A stretch of DNA of 64,000 nt from Bin80 sp026708685 (GTDB taxonomy: Bacteria > Bacteroidota > Rhodothermia > Rhodothermales > Bin80): NCBI GenBank assembly GCA_965200955.1, contig OZ241742.1, forward strand, positions 2,666,001-2,730,000. The letters are read 5' to 3'. Under the pieces are notes generated by a model that ran no database searches, was not told the origin of the DNA, and saw only the letters and a list, made by a program, of their open reading frames with translations. This document shows positions 9,148-19,453 of this stretch, piece after piece. The stretch's first letter is position 1; the number at the start of each line of letters is the position of its first letter. Made by a program: the position numbers and the translations under genes.

Positions 9148-9171
9148 GGGTATTCGGCGTATCTAATACCC
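9148..9171. repeat. Hairpin GGGTATT-N10-AATACCC
   Basis: Perfect 7-bp stem around a 10-nt loop, about 25 nt upstream of ATG 9197. No T run follows, so a plain intrinsic terminator is unlikely. A leader structure or operator is possible. Confidence 0.35.
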
Positions 9172-9196
9172 TTCTCATTAGATTTAAACAATGTGA

Positions 9197-9334
9197 ATGT
9201 TCTGTTGTATATTAACGAGATTCACGACTAACCTATTTTCAAAAATAGATTTTCTTCCTCTTTTACTTATCGTTGTCTTTGGTGGCTTGGCACTGCTTTT
9301 ACACCATCTGAAGTCACGCTATTTCGGAAAATAG
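9197..9334 (+). CDS. Possible 45-aa single-span membrane peptide
   Basis: An ATG-to-TAG frame of 45 codons. Residues about 20-36 (LPLLLIVVFGGLALLLHH) form a clean hydrophobic helix followed by a basic tail (LKSRYFGK), the pattern of a small inner-membrane protein with its C-terminus in the cytoplasm. The first 19 residues are polar and basic. No Shine-Dalgarno was seen, but that is common here. No family is recognised. It could be a random frame: the hydrophobic composition with a positive tail is the only support. It lies downstream of two dyad elements. Confidence 0.3.
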   Translation: MFCCILTRFTTNLFSKIDFLPLLLIVVFGGLALLLHHLKSRYFGK

Positions 9335-9934
9335 CAAGACGAAAAGGAAAATATCCCATCTACTCAATGCGATAGTAATCCTTGGAGGGCTTTGATTTGC
9401 ACTCCATTATGAGTTAAACCTCAAAGTAGTTCCTTCGGATAATGCATCGCCCTATTTGCGAAAGAATGGCTTCAAGTATTGGAGACTCATTCATGCTCTA
9501 ACTTGATCATAGGGACGCTATGATTATGTTTTTCCGATACACCAAACATGCAAACTGCGATTACGATGCGGATCTGAGATCAAAGAATGCTTTTGCTACA
9601 AAGTAGATGCATGATCATTCGAAAACCTTACGCGTCACAGAGACATTTTTTATGTGAATTTGATTCACCTTGCCTGACTTCCATGATCCATTTGTCGTAA
9701 GAGGATGAGCTATGTACTCCGAAACCAGTGCACCGGTCACACCACCAATGGCATCACCCTTGACTGTGAGACTTTCTGATTGATCATGCAGAATGGTTTT
9801 AGAGAATTGAATGAACGTATATAACCAAAGACCGTATTCTGTTGAAGTAGTTCTTAGCATAGTCTTTGTTCAGAAATGGGTGAAGATATTTCGACTGAGG
9901 TACATCTATTAGTATTCCTTTAACATAGTTAATC

Positions 9935-11182
9935 ATGCTAAACTTGATTGATAACATTAAACATCAGGTTCGGATTGGTGAGGATTCTCAGACTGAGTTC
10001 AAAGAAGTAGTTCTGGGTAAAAGGGGAGTTAAATCTCCTGATACAGAATCAATCGCTGGCGAGATGGTTGCATTTGCAAATGCTGAAGGTGGAACGATTC
10101 TTTTGGGTGTGAATGATGAAGGGGAGGTCGTTGGACTTCCACACGATCGTCTCAAGGATATTGAAGACTGGATCATCAATGTTGCTACCAACAATTGCAC
10201 TCCACCTATACGTCCTCATTTGCGAAGACAACTTCTTCCTACTACCAATGACACAGAAGTATTCATCATTCTTGTTGAGATCCGCCGCGGACTATTTGTG
10301 CATGCTACCAAAAGCGGACGGCACTATGAACGTGTGGGATCTAGTAAACAAATCGTTACTGGACCGTTACTAGCACGACTCTTTCAAGAGAGGGGCCGAG
10401 ATTTTGTTTTTGATGAACAAACGGTTCATGACGCATCCACAGAAGATCTTGATCATGATAAACTTCGTGAGTATTTTGGAGCATCACCAAAATCAATTAC
10501 ATGGAACGATCTTCTATTAAATACTGACATTGTAGACTCCGCCAGAAATAATCGCTTCCATCCAACAGTCGCGGGACTACTGGCCTTTGGTAAATTTCCC
10601 CAAAAATATATCCGCCTTGCCTACATAGAAGCTGCGGTTTACCGGGGCGTTAACCTTACCTCTGATGATTTAATTCATTCTGAGCAGATTATGGGATGTG
10701 TAGATAATCAAATTGAAAGTGCGATTAAATTTGTGAATCGATTCATGCTAAAACCAGCCAGAAAGACGGTAGGACGAAAGGACTATCCCCAGTATAACCT
10801 TGATGCAATTCAAGAAGCCATTGTGAATGCTGTTGCTCATCGAGATTATTCCATTCGTGGATCAAAAATTCGGATGTTCCTATATGCTGATCGCATTGAG
10901 ATTTACAGCCCGGGTGGATTACCCAATAACCTTACCCTTGAAAAAATCGCCTATCGTGCTGTTACTAGAAATGAACTACTGGTCAGTTTTTTGTCTAAAA
11001 TGATTTCCGATCGAACGGGGTTAGTATATCTTGAATCACGGGGAGAGGGTGTCAGAACGATTCTTGATTTAAGTGAAGCACATTCAGGATGTCGCCCTGT
11101 GTATGAACTTCATGGAAATGAATTATTACTTACGATTTATGCACAGCCTTCTCCCCATGAAAATTCCACTTCTCACCAATGA
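9935..11182 (+). CDS. AlbA_2 (Schlafen-like) DNA-binding / HATPase_c_4 protein
   Basis: A 415-residue protein of the COG2865 type. The N-terminal AlbA_2 domain (about 10-140) shows TEFKE and AFANAEGGTILLGVNDEG. A GHKL-like ATPase domain follows (about 270-400) with EAIVNAVAHRDYS (N-box), PGGLPNNLT and ESRGEGVRT. Such proteins are annotated as predicted transcriptional regulators or ATP-binding proteins, and the AlbA_2 fold is shared with Schlafen nucleases and found in defence islands; the biochemical role is unknown. A paralogue with an extra C-terminal region lies at 19454-21217. It stands alone, with about 180 nt to the next gene. There is no signal peptide, so it is cytoplasmic. Confidence 0.75.
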   Translation: MLNLIDNIKHQVRIGEDSQTEFKEVVLGKRGVKSPDTESIAGEMVAFANAEGGTILLGVNDEGEVVGLPHDRLKDIEDWIINVATNNCTPPIRPHLRRQLLPTTNDTEVFIILVEIRRGLFVHATKSGRHYERVGSSKQIVTGPLLARLFQERGRDFVFDEQTVHDASTEDLDHDKLREYFGASPKSITWNDLLLNTDIVDSARNNRFHPTVAGLLAFGKFPQKYIRLAYIEAAVYRGVNLTSDDLIHSEQIMGCVDNQIESAIKFVNRFMLKPARKTVGRKDYPQYNLDAIQEAIVNAVAHRDYSIRGSKIRMFLYADRIEIYSPGGLPNNLTLEKIAYRAVTRNELLVSFLSKMISDRTGLVYLESRGEGVRTILDLSEAHSGCRPVYELHGNELLLTIYAQPSPHENSTSHQ

Positions 11183-11360
11183 ACAATTTCCATCTAAAAT
11201 AATATGACCAATATAGATTCTCAGATTGGATAATCAAATCAATCCCATCCATTGACCATCTGGAGGATACCTACTTTTCACCACCGCTTTGCTGATGTAA
11301 CATTTGATACATTTTCTTGATTTCTGATTTTCTTTGAATTACTTAGACATTCGTCTTTGA

Positions 11361-13732
11361 ATGAAATGCCAAGCTATTTTATCAAGTGTCAAAAATGTAC
11401 TTTGTATTTTCTTGCAGTGGGACCTCCCTCTGCTTATGATAGTGCTCACCACTTCTGGCCCTATCATGGCTCAGAGTTATTCGTTGAGTGGATATGTTGA
11501 GGATGCTCTGAGTAGAGAGCGGATTCCTCGCGTGAATGTGTACCTAATTGAGGAAAGATCTGGGACAGGTTCCAATGAGTTTGGATACTTTAACCTGAAT
11601 GTGGGACTGGGATGCTCCAGAGTATCCGTAAGTCATGTCATGTACACTACGCTACTTTTGGACTGGTGCATTCAATCAGATTCAATATTCGTGCTTGAAA
11701 TGACTCCACGCGTTGCAAGTTTGGACTCGTTGATTATCACTCCCTCCATATCTGGCGATACTGATAGGATCCAAATGAGTAGTCATCAGCTGAGCGGAGC
11801 TGAAATAGAATCCATGCCCTCCATCTTAGGGGAAGCCGATGTCATCAAGATCATACAGTTGCTTCCCGGTGCTAAATCAGGGAGAGAAGGGTTTAATGAT
11901 CTGTATGTCCGCGGTGGACAACCAGATCAGAACTTGATCCTGTTGGACGGTTTGCCTCTCTATAATCCAAACCATCTATTGGGATTGTTCAGTGTATTCA
12001 ATCCGCCCGTACTCAAACAAATTGAGTTGTTGAAAGGTGGATTTCCAGCCCGCTATGGAGGCAGACTGTCTTCGGTGATCAACCTCACGACGAAGGATGG
12101 AAATTTGAGACGTTTTGGTGGTGAAGGAAAATTAGGCCTATTGACTTCAAGACTCATGTTAGAAGGCCCCCTTATGAAGGATCGTGCTTCTTGGATGATT
12201 TCTGGGAGAAGAACCTTTCTTGATCAGATGACACGGTGGTTTCAACCCAAAGAAAGACAAGAGAGTATTTTCTTTTATGATCTGAATGTGAAAACCAATG
12301 TGATTGTTTCAAATCGAGATCGTATCCATTTGAGTGGTTATCTTGGAGCAGACCAATTCATTAATCGTACGCGTCCTTCCAGAGAGAGCTCGCTTAGCCG
12401 AAACACAGATCATAAGGTTGGATGGAAGAACCAACTGATGTCATTGCGATGGCACCGCCTCGTCAATGATCACGCCTTTATCAGTGTTACGATGGGAACC
12501 GTTGGCTATGATGTAATGAATGAATTTCGATCACGCGAGGCCATCACCACGGACTCCTCTGAATCATTTCGCTCTATCTGGACATCTTCAATTCGTGACT
12601 ATACTCTCCGATTAGATGCAGAAGTCAAACCCGCCCGCCGTCACTATTTTCGATTCGGAGGCGAAATCATTTCACATACATTCAAGCCGTCTTCAACCCA
12701 AAGCACATTAACCAACCAACGAGGGAAACAATCCCGCTCACGAATTCGAGAATCCACATCATTTCTCATCACCGAGTATGCTATATATCTGGAGGATGAG
12801 CTCCGTCTCTTTGACAATACCAGTGCGAATTTGGGAATCAGATACTCAGGAGGGCATAGTGATGGCAACAAGCCTCTGCAGTGGAGCCACGAGCAAGTGT
12901 AAAGTTCGATATGACGCATCAAATGGATGTGAAGGTGTCGTATGCTTTTGTACAACAGTATTTGCACCGACTGAATGGTGCTGGAAGTTCCATATCTCGT
13001 GAAGTATGGATTCCTTTCATGTCAGGAATTCAACCTCAAACAAGTTCACAGATTGCGATTGGTGCTTCATCACGCCTTCCCCATTATGGAATTGAGTTGA
13101 CTCTTGAAGCCTATTACAAGCACTTAGATGATCAGATCAAATATCGATTAGATACCCTCCCGTATCAGTCAACTGCACTTGGATGGGCAAATGTCGTTGA
13201 ACGAGGGCAAGGCACTGCCTATGGAATTGAATTAATGGTGCGTCGGCAGAATCGACGCTTGAATGGCTGGTTGAATTACACATGGAGCCATTCTCAAAGG
13301 ATGTTTTCGGGATTGAATGAAGGTAAGTCTTTTCATGACAACTACGACCGTAGACACGATATTTCTATTGTAGGTCAGTATCAAGTTACCCAATTTACAA
13401 CAGTTTCCGCTTCTTGGGTATACAGTAGCGGGTATCCACTTTGGCTACCTGCTGGCCGATATTACGATCCTATTAATGATGTAGGATGGTTTGAGTATGG
13501 GGCAATCAATGCTACGAGATCCCCCGCATCTCACCGTCTGGATCTAACTGCTCGGTTTACCAAACAGATCAAATGGGGTAAGCGCACATTCAGTCTTGGT
13601 CTCTTCAATGTGTACAACCGACGAAATCCAATGTATGTCTATCCACAAGCCAATATCTATGGAACGATTCGTTGGGAACGCGTATCTCTCCTATCATTGG
13701 TGCCCGATTTCTCTTATGCCATACAATTCTAA
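11361..13732 (+). pseudogene. SusC-like TonB-dependent outer-membrane receptor, frameshifted
   Basis: Two frames make one receptor of about 790 residues. The first (11361-12902) has a signal peptide, a carboxypeptidase-regulatory-like domain (SLSGYVEDALSRERIPRV), a plug domain (LYVRGGQPDQNLILLDG, FPARYGGRLSSVI) and the first barrel strands. It ends prematurely at TAA 12900-12902. The second (from about 12881 to 13732) continues with PRASVKFDM and later barrel strands, and ends at YAIQF, with the aromatic last residue usual for outer-membrane proteins. Restoring one base near 12878 (CCTCTGCAGTGGAG) rejoins the frames. The following DUF4249 lipoprotein gene overlaps by 1 nt (TAATG), as is typical in Bacteroidota. 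Either a real null allele or a consensus error. Confidence 0.85.
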
Positions 13733-14751
13733 TGAGAAGTAGCAGTATCCTGTTTTTAGTGACCATTTTTTCCTTGCATTGTGCTACACCTGTAGAGTTG
13801 GAGTTTGAATCCGATTATGTTCCGAAAGTTACTGTATTTACGGAATTTTCGCCAGATAGTATATGGTCAGTTCAACTGATTCAAAGCGTTGCCTATACCG
13901 ACAGTGTCAACTGGGAGCAATATGCCATTGATGATGCTTCTGTAACGATTCATTCTTCTTTGGATATCGTTCAACCAATGGTCTATATGAGCAATGGAAG
14001 ATATATATCACCAAGTGGACAAGCTCCTTTCCCCAATACCAGATACACAATAACAGTTCAATCAGTTGATTTTCCCAGTGTCAATGGATCATCTGAGGCT
14101 CGGTCTTTCGAAACAGAATTTACAGAGATTCAAGAAATCTCTTCTGCCGACACAACCATCCGTTCCTTTCAGGTACGATTACGGATTGATGATCCCCCCG
14201 GACAAGATTATTATAGTCTTCATTTAGACTATCTTTATCGAGTGTGTCGAGGTGACGAGCAACAGATTGATACTACTTGGGCATTACGAGAAACGCGTCT
14301 TCGTTCTGCCTATTTTGATTCAGATTTTGCCGAAATGCGTGAATCTGTCTCTGATGTGAATGATCCGAGCGTGCTTCCTGTAGTTGACGAAAGCAATGGC
14401 TTTAGTCATGCGTATTTTAATGACCGTTCATTTGAAGGAACCTCCAAAACGATCAATCTCATAGTACGTCTTCCGCAGGACCAATTACTTGAACCCCATA
14501 TCCGTGTTACGATCAAGAATTGGAGTAACGAGCTGTGGTTATATCAGGAGTATCTGGAATTAGTTGATCTCTATGGACCGAATTATTTTGAGGAAACGCC
14601 AAAAGCCATCTATTCCAATATTAACGGAGGGTTGGGAGTATTTGGGGGAAAATATAGTCGACATCTACGAGTAGATGATCAAGGGGAATCATGGGATAAT
14701 GAAGATTTAAAGGTGGTAGATCAATTTATTCCGGCATGTAATCAGCGATGA
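13732..14751 (+). CDS. DUF4249 lipoprotein, partner of the TonB receptor
   Basis: Starts at ATG 13732, inside the TAA of the receptor (an upstream in-frame ATG at 13672 would give a long unnatural leader). The N-terminus is a lipoprotein signal with an LHC lipobox (FLVTIFSLHCATP). The body is beta-rich and matches DUF4249, the family that regularly follows CarboxypepD_reg TonB receptors in Bacteroidota and is thought to be a surface or periplasmic accessory of that receptor. About 339 residues, a usual length. The ligand is unknown. Confidence 0.75.
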   Translation: MRSSSILFLVTIFSLHCATPVELEFESDYVPKVTVFTEFSPDSIWSVQLIQSVAYTDSVNWEQYAIDDASVTIHSSLDIVQPMVYMSNGRYISPSGQAPFPNTRYTITVQSVDFPSVNGSSEARSFETEFTEIQEISSADTTIRSFQVRLRIDDPPGQDYYSLHLDYLYRVCRGDEQQIDTTWALRETRLRSAYFDSDFAEMRESVSDVNDPSVLPVVDESNGFSHAYFNDRSFEGTSKTINLIVRLPQDQLLEPHIRVTIKNWSNELWLYQEYLELVDLYGPNYFEETPKAIYSNINGGLGVFGGKYSRHLRVDDQGESWDNEDLKVVDQFIPACNQR

Positions 14752-14802
14752 CTGGATGTCTCAGGTAGTGTTGATTGATGGAAAGAAACCAATTTCAATC
14801 AG

Positions 14803-17208
14803 ATGATCATTCTCACTTTCATTCTTGCTGGTTTTGGTATTGGAATGCAACCCTGTGGGACGGATTGTATTCTTCATGCAGGATTAGCAACAGGTCTCAT
14901 CAAAATTGATGGAGTCTTGGATGAAGAGGACTGGCAGAATGCGATACCTGTCAATCAATTTCGTCAAGTAATACCAGACGAAGGCCAGCGAGCTGTTTAT
15001 GAAAGTAAGGTGCGCATCATCTACGATAAGAATACTGTTTACATAGGTGCAGTTCTCCATGATTCTGATCCGCGAAGAATCCGCAAGACCATCGGAGTGC
15101 ATGATCAATTCAATGATGCTGATTGGTTTTCTGTAGGACTTGATTCCAATGATGATGATCAAACTGCATTCTACTTTGCCGTCAATGCTGCGGGTGTCAT
15201 GGTAGATGGATTTCAATCAGACGGAGAGGGACCCAGTGCATGGATGACAACGGACCTTTTTGATGAGAGACTTTTTCAGTTTGAACCAGATTGGGATGCG
15301 GAGTGGATATCACAGGTACGCATTAGTAAAGAGGGATGGACTATAGAGATAGCACTGCCCATGTCTGTCTTGGGGATACAGCTACATCAACAAAATTGGG
15401 GTGTCAATTTTAGTCGTTGGATTCCCCACTTAGCTGAGTTTAGTGAATGGGCACTTGTGCCTTTAGATGAGCGTAATGGAGGAACTATATCTCACTTTGG
15501 TCAACTTCATCTCACCACAAAAATCTGGCCACCCATCTATCGTCATGGCATGCTGAGAGCATTCGCACCAGCATTCAAGTCAACAAGCGATGAAAAAACA
15601 ATGATTGTGCCTATCCCTAATGCACAAGGTGGAATTAGTTTTGGCGGTCATGCCCATATGCAAATTACAGCGGTTCCTGATGTTTCACCCGAGACTGTTC
15701 TGGAAGCTGTCAACGATTTCAACATAGAAGAAAGTAACTCTATTAACTACAATAGACTTTATCCTTCCATCCGTCAGAGCATCTCTACTGCCTCGTCGGG
15801 TTCTAGCCTCTTATTTGATCGTATCACTTCAACGGAGTGTGCAGAGTTATTGATTGGCGGTACATCTTTGAGTGTACGGTTACCCGGTAGAATTTCTATC
15901 GATGGTATTGGTGGTGTCTATCTTCCCACTACGAATAATGTGCAGGTTCCAATTGGGTTTGCTGGGAGAATTCAAAAGCAAATTCGTAACCAATCACGCA
16001 TTGGAGTTTCAGCAACCTCAATGCCTTTTAATCAAGATTCTGCCCTAAGAATCAATGCCTATGATGGAATTCTCTCAGGAGCAACGATGGACTGGGAATT
16101 CCGTCATCCATCAGAGTCTTCTCGATGGGTAGGCCAGATGGGGGTTTCTCGATTCAGTCGAAAAAATTATTGTGGTGATCAAATACAAAATCACGATTTC
16201 ATTCATGCATATCCTGAATCTCAAGATGGGTTTATAGCACAAACTGAGTATGGCCAACTTGGAAAAAAGCACAACTGGTTTGCAAGGGTGAGTATTACAG
16301 ATCAAGGTTTTCTGACTCCATCTTTACAATCCAGATTTCATTCAGCAAGAGTTGAGGTTACAACTGGCTTTCGGCAAACCCGATCGACTGAATCTCGTTT
16401 CTTCAGGAAAAGTCACTTCAACGTAGCGGTATCCCAATGGAACGATATCTCTGACTTAGCACCCAAAGAAACCATACTATCGGGGGAGGTAGCTGCATTG
16501 ACGCATACATATAACGTTGTATCCATTGCTACCCATGCAGGTATCCTTTCATCTGGGCATGCCCGATTAGGAGTGAATTTATCTATCTCCTCCGATATAC
16601 GACGAAGATGGAAAGTCATTCCCTATATAGGCATTGATTGGTCACAACGAGGAATTCGTCATCATCATGCCTCTCTAAAACTGACCGCCACTGCCGGCTC
16701 TAGAATCGCATTGAATACTCAAATCATGGCATCCCACACCACAGGGGATATGAAATCACCCCAATGGTTCCGAGAATTTTTAGTGAGTAATCCATCTTTT
16801 TCGGCAAAGAGTTACGATCGGCATCCTTTCGTTCAATGTCAATCAGGGGTTAGGATCAAACCATCTATAGACAAATCCTCACGCTGTCTAAGAGCTTATG
16901 CGGTTGTTGTCGCAGGATTATTTCGGAGCATGAGCATAGAAATGGGAATTCATGTGCAAGGCATAGGAAGAACGACTCCCACTGGTCAATCTGTCCTTTC
17001 GGATGGACGTGCTGAACTATTGGGAATCTTCAGATGGGAAATAAAGCGTAGAGTCGTATTAATGCTTGGAGCAAATATTGGAAGAGCTATGTCTACCTAC
17101 TCTGGAGCCAGATATAGGGGGCAATTATTTGAATTAATTACAGCTCCACTGGAAGGAGAAAACTTCCATGTATTCAGTTTTTCTATTGCTCGGAAATGGC
17201 AACGTTGA
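14803..17208 (+). CDS. DUF5916 outer-membrane protein with CBM9-like N-terminal domain
   Basis: An 801-residue exported protein. After a signal peptide, residues about 30-230 form the carbohydrate-binding-9-like domain typical of DUF5916 proteins: IDGVLDEEDWQNA, then VRIIYDKNTVYIGAVLHDSD and AVNAAGVMVDG. The remainder is beta-strand rich and ends in a Trp-containing strand (ARKWQR), consistent with a membrane beta-barrel. It lies 51 nt after the DUF4249 gene in the same direction, so it may share the transcript with the receptor. Function unknown; the family is widespread in Bacteroidota and Gemmatimonadota. Confidence 0.75.
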   Translation: MIILTFILAGFGIGMQPCGTDCILHAGLATGLIKIDGVLDEEDWQNAIPVNQFRQVIPDEGQRAVYESKVRIIYDKNTVYIGAVLHDSDPRRIRKTIGVHDQFNDADWFSVGLDSNDDDQTAFYFAVNAAGVMVDGFQSDGEGPSAWMTTDLFDERLFQFEPDWDAEWISQVRISKEGWTIEIALPMSVLGIQLHQQNWGVNFSRWIPHLAEFSEWALVPLDERNGGTISHFGQLHLTTKIWPPIYRHGMLRAFAPAFKSTSDEKTMIVPIPNAQGGISFGGHAHMQITAVPDVSPETVLEAVNDFNIEESNSINYNRLYPSIRQSISTASSGSSLLFDRITSTECAELLIGGTSLSVRLPGRISIDGIGGVYLPTTNNVQVPIGFAGRIQKQIRNQSRIGVSATSMPFNQDSALRINAYDGILSGATMDWEFRHPSESSRWVGQMGVSRFSRKNYCGDQIQNHDFIHAYPESQDGFIAQTEYGQLGKKHNWFARVSITDQGFLTPSLQSRFHSARVEVTTGFRQTRSTESRFFRKSHFNVAVSQWNDISDLAPKETILSGEVAALTHTYNVVSIATHAGILSSGHARLGVNLSISSDIRRRWKVIPYIGIDWSQRGIRHHHASLKLTATAGSRIALNTQIMASHTTGDMKSPQWFREFLVSNPSFSAKSYDRHPFVQCQSGVRIKPSIDKSSRCLRAYAVVVAGLFRSMSIEMGIHVQGIGRTTPTGQSVLSDGRAELLGIFRWEIKRRVVLMLGANIGRAMSTYSGARYRGQLFELITAPLEGENFHVFSFSIARKWQR

Positions 17209-17247
17209 TTGTGTGATTAAAAGATCTTGACTCACACTAAATTTCTA

Positions 17248-17291
17248 TGAATTTTAAATTCACATATTGGATTACGATTCAAATACGAATC
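17248..17291. promoter_or_regulatory. Dyad elements upstream of moaA
   Basis: TGAATTT-T-AAATTCA (17248-17262) and GATTC-N6-GAATC (17276-17291) lie 110-155 nt before the moaA start. They could be operators. I saw no structure convincing as a molybdenum-cofactor riboswitch. Confidence 0.25.
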
Positions 17292-17403
17292 AAATCTTTC
17301 CATCCAAACCGTATCTATTCCACTCCCATCGGGAATAAGATGGTAAGTTCTTCGTTGGATACATATTTCTTATGGTTGTGATTCTTGATCTTGGTGAGAT
17401 CTC

Positions 17404-18483
17404 ATGCTTCAACTTAAGGTATTAGGTGGTTCTGATGTGAGTGATCCATCAAAGATAACTTATCATTCTCCAACAGAAGTTCCTGCATCTTCTACACGCC
17501 TCAATGTTCTCACCGATGGATTCGGACGATTTCATTCCTATCTAAGGATTTCACTGATTGAACAGTGTAATTTGCGGTGTAGCTATTGTATGCCGGAAGA
17601 CGGACTGGATTGGACTCCTGCTCAGCAACTTTTGACAGATCAGGAAGTCATTCGCCTTGCGAAGGTTTTTGTCAACGAAGGGGTCACAAAAATTCGTTTG
17701 ACGGGAGGTGAACCACTCTTGAGAAAGAGTATCATCAACATTATAGAAGAAATCGGATCCCTAACAGGGCTTAAAACCCTCTCCATCACAACTAATGGTC
17801 TCCTGCTCAAACGTAACCTTCCAAGATTACAAATGGCTGGATTGAATTCTATCAATCTTAGCCTTGATACCCTCCATGAAGATCGCTTTTACGAACTCAC
17901 GAAGCGTCATGCACTCCACAAGGTATTAGATGCAATTGATTACGCCTTAGAGATAGGATATCATCCTCTGAAAATTAATTGTGTCGTCATGCGCGGGGTC
18001 AACGAAGACGAACTGGTGGATTTTGCTCAATTAACACTGAACCGTCCAGTTGAGGTTCGATTTATTGAGTTTATGCCATTTGATGGGAATCGGTGGAATG
18101 AAACCCAGTTAGTATCCTATCAGGAAATGCTCTACACCTTAAGGGATGCCTTTCCACTTGAAGAGATAGCCTGCGGCAAACATGAAACTGCAAAGTTATA
18201 CAGGATTCCCAAAGCACTCGGTCAAATAGGGTTCATTACATCCATGACCGATGATTTTTGTGCGGGATGCAATCGTCTGCGGATTACCGCTGACGGACAT
18301 CTCAAAGTATGCCTTTTTGGACGAGCCGAAGTCAACTTGCGAGGTGCAATGCGTCATGGTGCAGATGATGAAGATCTACTTCAACTGATCGGGTCAGCGG
18401 TGGATGCAAAACATGCGAAGCATGCAGGAATGCATAGGATTGCAAACTCTGAAAATCGTCCAATGATTACAATAGGGGGGTAG
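17404..18483 (+). CDS. moaA: GTP 3',8-cyclase (molybdenum cofactor biosynthesis)
   Basis: A radical-SAM enzyme that catalyses the first step of molybdopterin synthesis. The N-terminal 4Fe-4S cluster motif CNLRCSYC (C55, C59, C62) and TGGEPLLR are present, as is the C-terminal cluster motif CAGCNRLRITADGHLKVC (Cx2Cx13C). The chain ends in Gly-Gly (MITIGG), the conserved MoaA tail that enters the active site. The N-terminus is about 35 residues longer than usual before DGFGR; a later start is possible. Other moa genes are absent here, although modA and modB are 12.7 kb downstream. It overlaps the next gene. Confidence 0.92.
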   Translation: MLQLKVLGGSDVSDPSKITYHSPTEVPASSTRLNVLTDGFGRFHSYLRISLIEQCNLRCSYCMPEDGLDWTPAQQLLTDQEVIRLAKVFVNEGVTKIRLTGGEPLLRKSIINIIEEIGSLTGLKTLSITTNGLLLKRNLPRLQMAGLNSINLSLDTLHEDRFYELTKRHALHKVLDAIDYALEIGYHPLKINCVVMRGVNEDELVDFAQLTLNRPVEVRFIEFMPFDGNRWNETQLVSYQEMLYTLRDAFPLEEIACGKHETAKLYRIPKALGQIGFITSMTDDFCAGCNRLRITADGHLKVCLFGRAEVNLRGAMRHGADDEDLLQLIGSAVDAKHAKHAGMHRIANSENRPMITIGG

Positions 18484-18485
18484 TG

Positions 18486-19307
18486 ATGTTTAATTTTGCA
18501 CTGATACTATTGTTGTTTCAGCCGATGCCTGTTGAATTCACCGTCATGACGTTCAATGTTCGATACGATAATCCTGATGATGGTGAAAGTGCTTGGGCTC
18601 ATCGGATCTCTTGGGTCGCTGATGAAATGTCCAAAGCGGATCTCATAGGTGTACAGGAAGCATTAAGTCATCAAGTGCAACAGTTAGCCGTAGTGCTTGA
18701 TGGATATGAGTGGGTAGGGGTAGGGCGAGATGACGGGGAGCAACAGGGAGAATTCGCCCCTATCTTTTACAAGACATCTGTGTTTGAACCATTGGAAGTC
18801 AAGACGATCTGGCTTTCAGATTTTCCTGATCAGCCTGGAAGTGTTGGCTGGGATGCAGCATTGCCCCGAATTGCTACATTGGTTACTTTGAAAATCCGTA
18901 AGACGGGAAAAGTAATCCAAGTCATAAACACCCATTTTGATCACCGTGGGGTTGATGCTCGTTTGCAGAGTGCCACACTTTTAGTCGAGTATCTTCACGA
19001 ATCTGATCAACCTATGATCCTCTTAGGTGATTTCAATGCAACTCCCGAAAGTGATGTATACTCGATTTTGACTGAACATGATTTCAGGGATACTCGCACC
19101 ATCACTCAGAAACCATCCAAAGGCCCAGTAGGCACATTTAGTGGATTCATTCAACAAGATCAGCTGGATGAAGCCCCAAGAATTGATTATGTCTTTGTGT
19201 CAGGTCATTTTGTCGTCCAGAGATATGAAGCCTTGGTTTCGGTGAAGAATGGAAGGTACGTTTCTGATCATCTTCCCGTCAAGGTAGATATTCAAATCAT
19301 GGAATAG
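18486..19307 (+). CDS. Exported endonuclease/exonuclease/phosphatase-fold protein
   Basis: About 273 residues of the EEP superfamily. Motifs in order are MTFNVRYDNPDDG, VQEALSHQVQQL (catalytic Glu), NTHFDHRG, LLGDFNATPESD and SDHLPVKVDI, giving the full metal and catalytic set. The hydrophobic N-terminus suggests export. Proteins of this type are usually annotated as secreted phosphodiesterases or sphingomyelinase-like hydrolases; the substrate cannot be told. I take ATG 18486, since the GTG at 18483 overlaps the moaA stop. Translation may be coupled to moaA, but no functional link is evident. Confidence 0.8.
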   Translation: MFNFALILLLFQPMPVEFTVMTFNVRYDNPDDGESAWAHRISWVADEMSKADLIGVQEALSHQVQQLAVVLDGYEWVGVGRDDGEQQGEFAPIFYKTSVFEPLEVKTIWLSDFPDQPGSVGWDAALPRIATLVTLKIRKTGKVIQVINTHFDHRGVDARLQSATLLVEYLHESDQPMILLGDFNATPESDVYSILTEHDFRDTRTITQKPSKGPVGTFSGFIQQDQLDEAPRIDYVFVSGHFVVQRYEALVSVKNGRYVSDHLPVKVDIQIME

Positions 19308-19453
19308 ACTAATTCACATTCAGATCATTGATGTTCTTCAATGATGATTTCAATTAGTTGGTTTATATTTGATTCATGAGTCCGATTTTTTGGATGAAAA
19401 TATGCTCGCTTTCCAATCATTTTTGAATGGAAATAATAACATAGAATAGAAAT

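Larger units (their letters stand above)
8690..9934. other. 1.2-kb gap without a convincing large gene; palindrome-rich
   Basis: Between the start of argG (-) and an AlbA_2 gene (+). Contains a perfect 12-bp palindrome (9106-9117), a 7-bp-stem hairpin (9148-9171), an AT-rich hairpin (9233-9248) and a 45-codon frame encoding a hydrophobic peptide (9197-9334). The argG promoter must lie at its left end. No tRNA-like fold or recognisable gene remnant was seen in 9340-9600. Confidence 0.5.

Noticed and set aside
9615..9860. 81-codon frame on the minus strand, somewhat protein-like (ALVSEYIAHPLTTNG)
   Set aside because: No family recognised, no clear start signal, and it is isolated and divergent from the AlbA_2 gene. 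It may be a remnant, but I cannot support a gene.
17209..17403. Possible molybdenum-cofactor riboswitch before moaA
   Set aside because: Only small dyads are visible; the conserved multi-helix pattern of that riboswitch class was not found.
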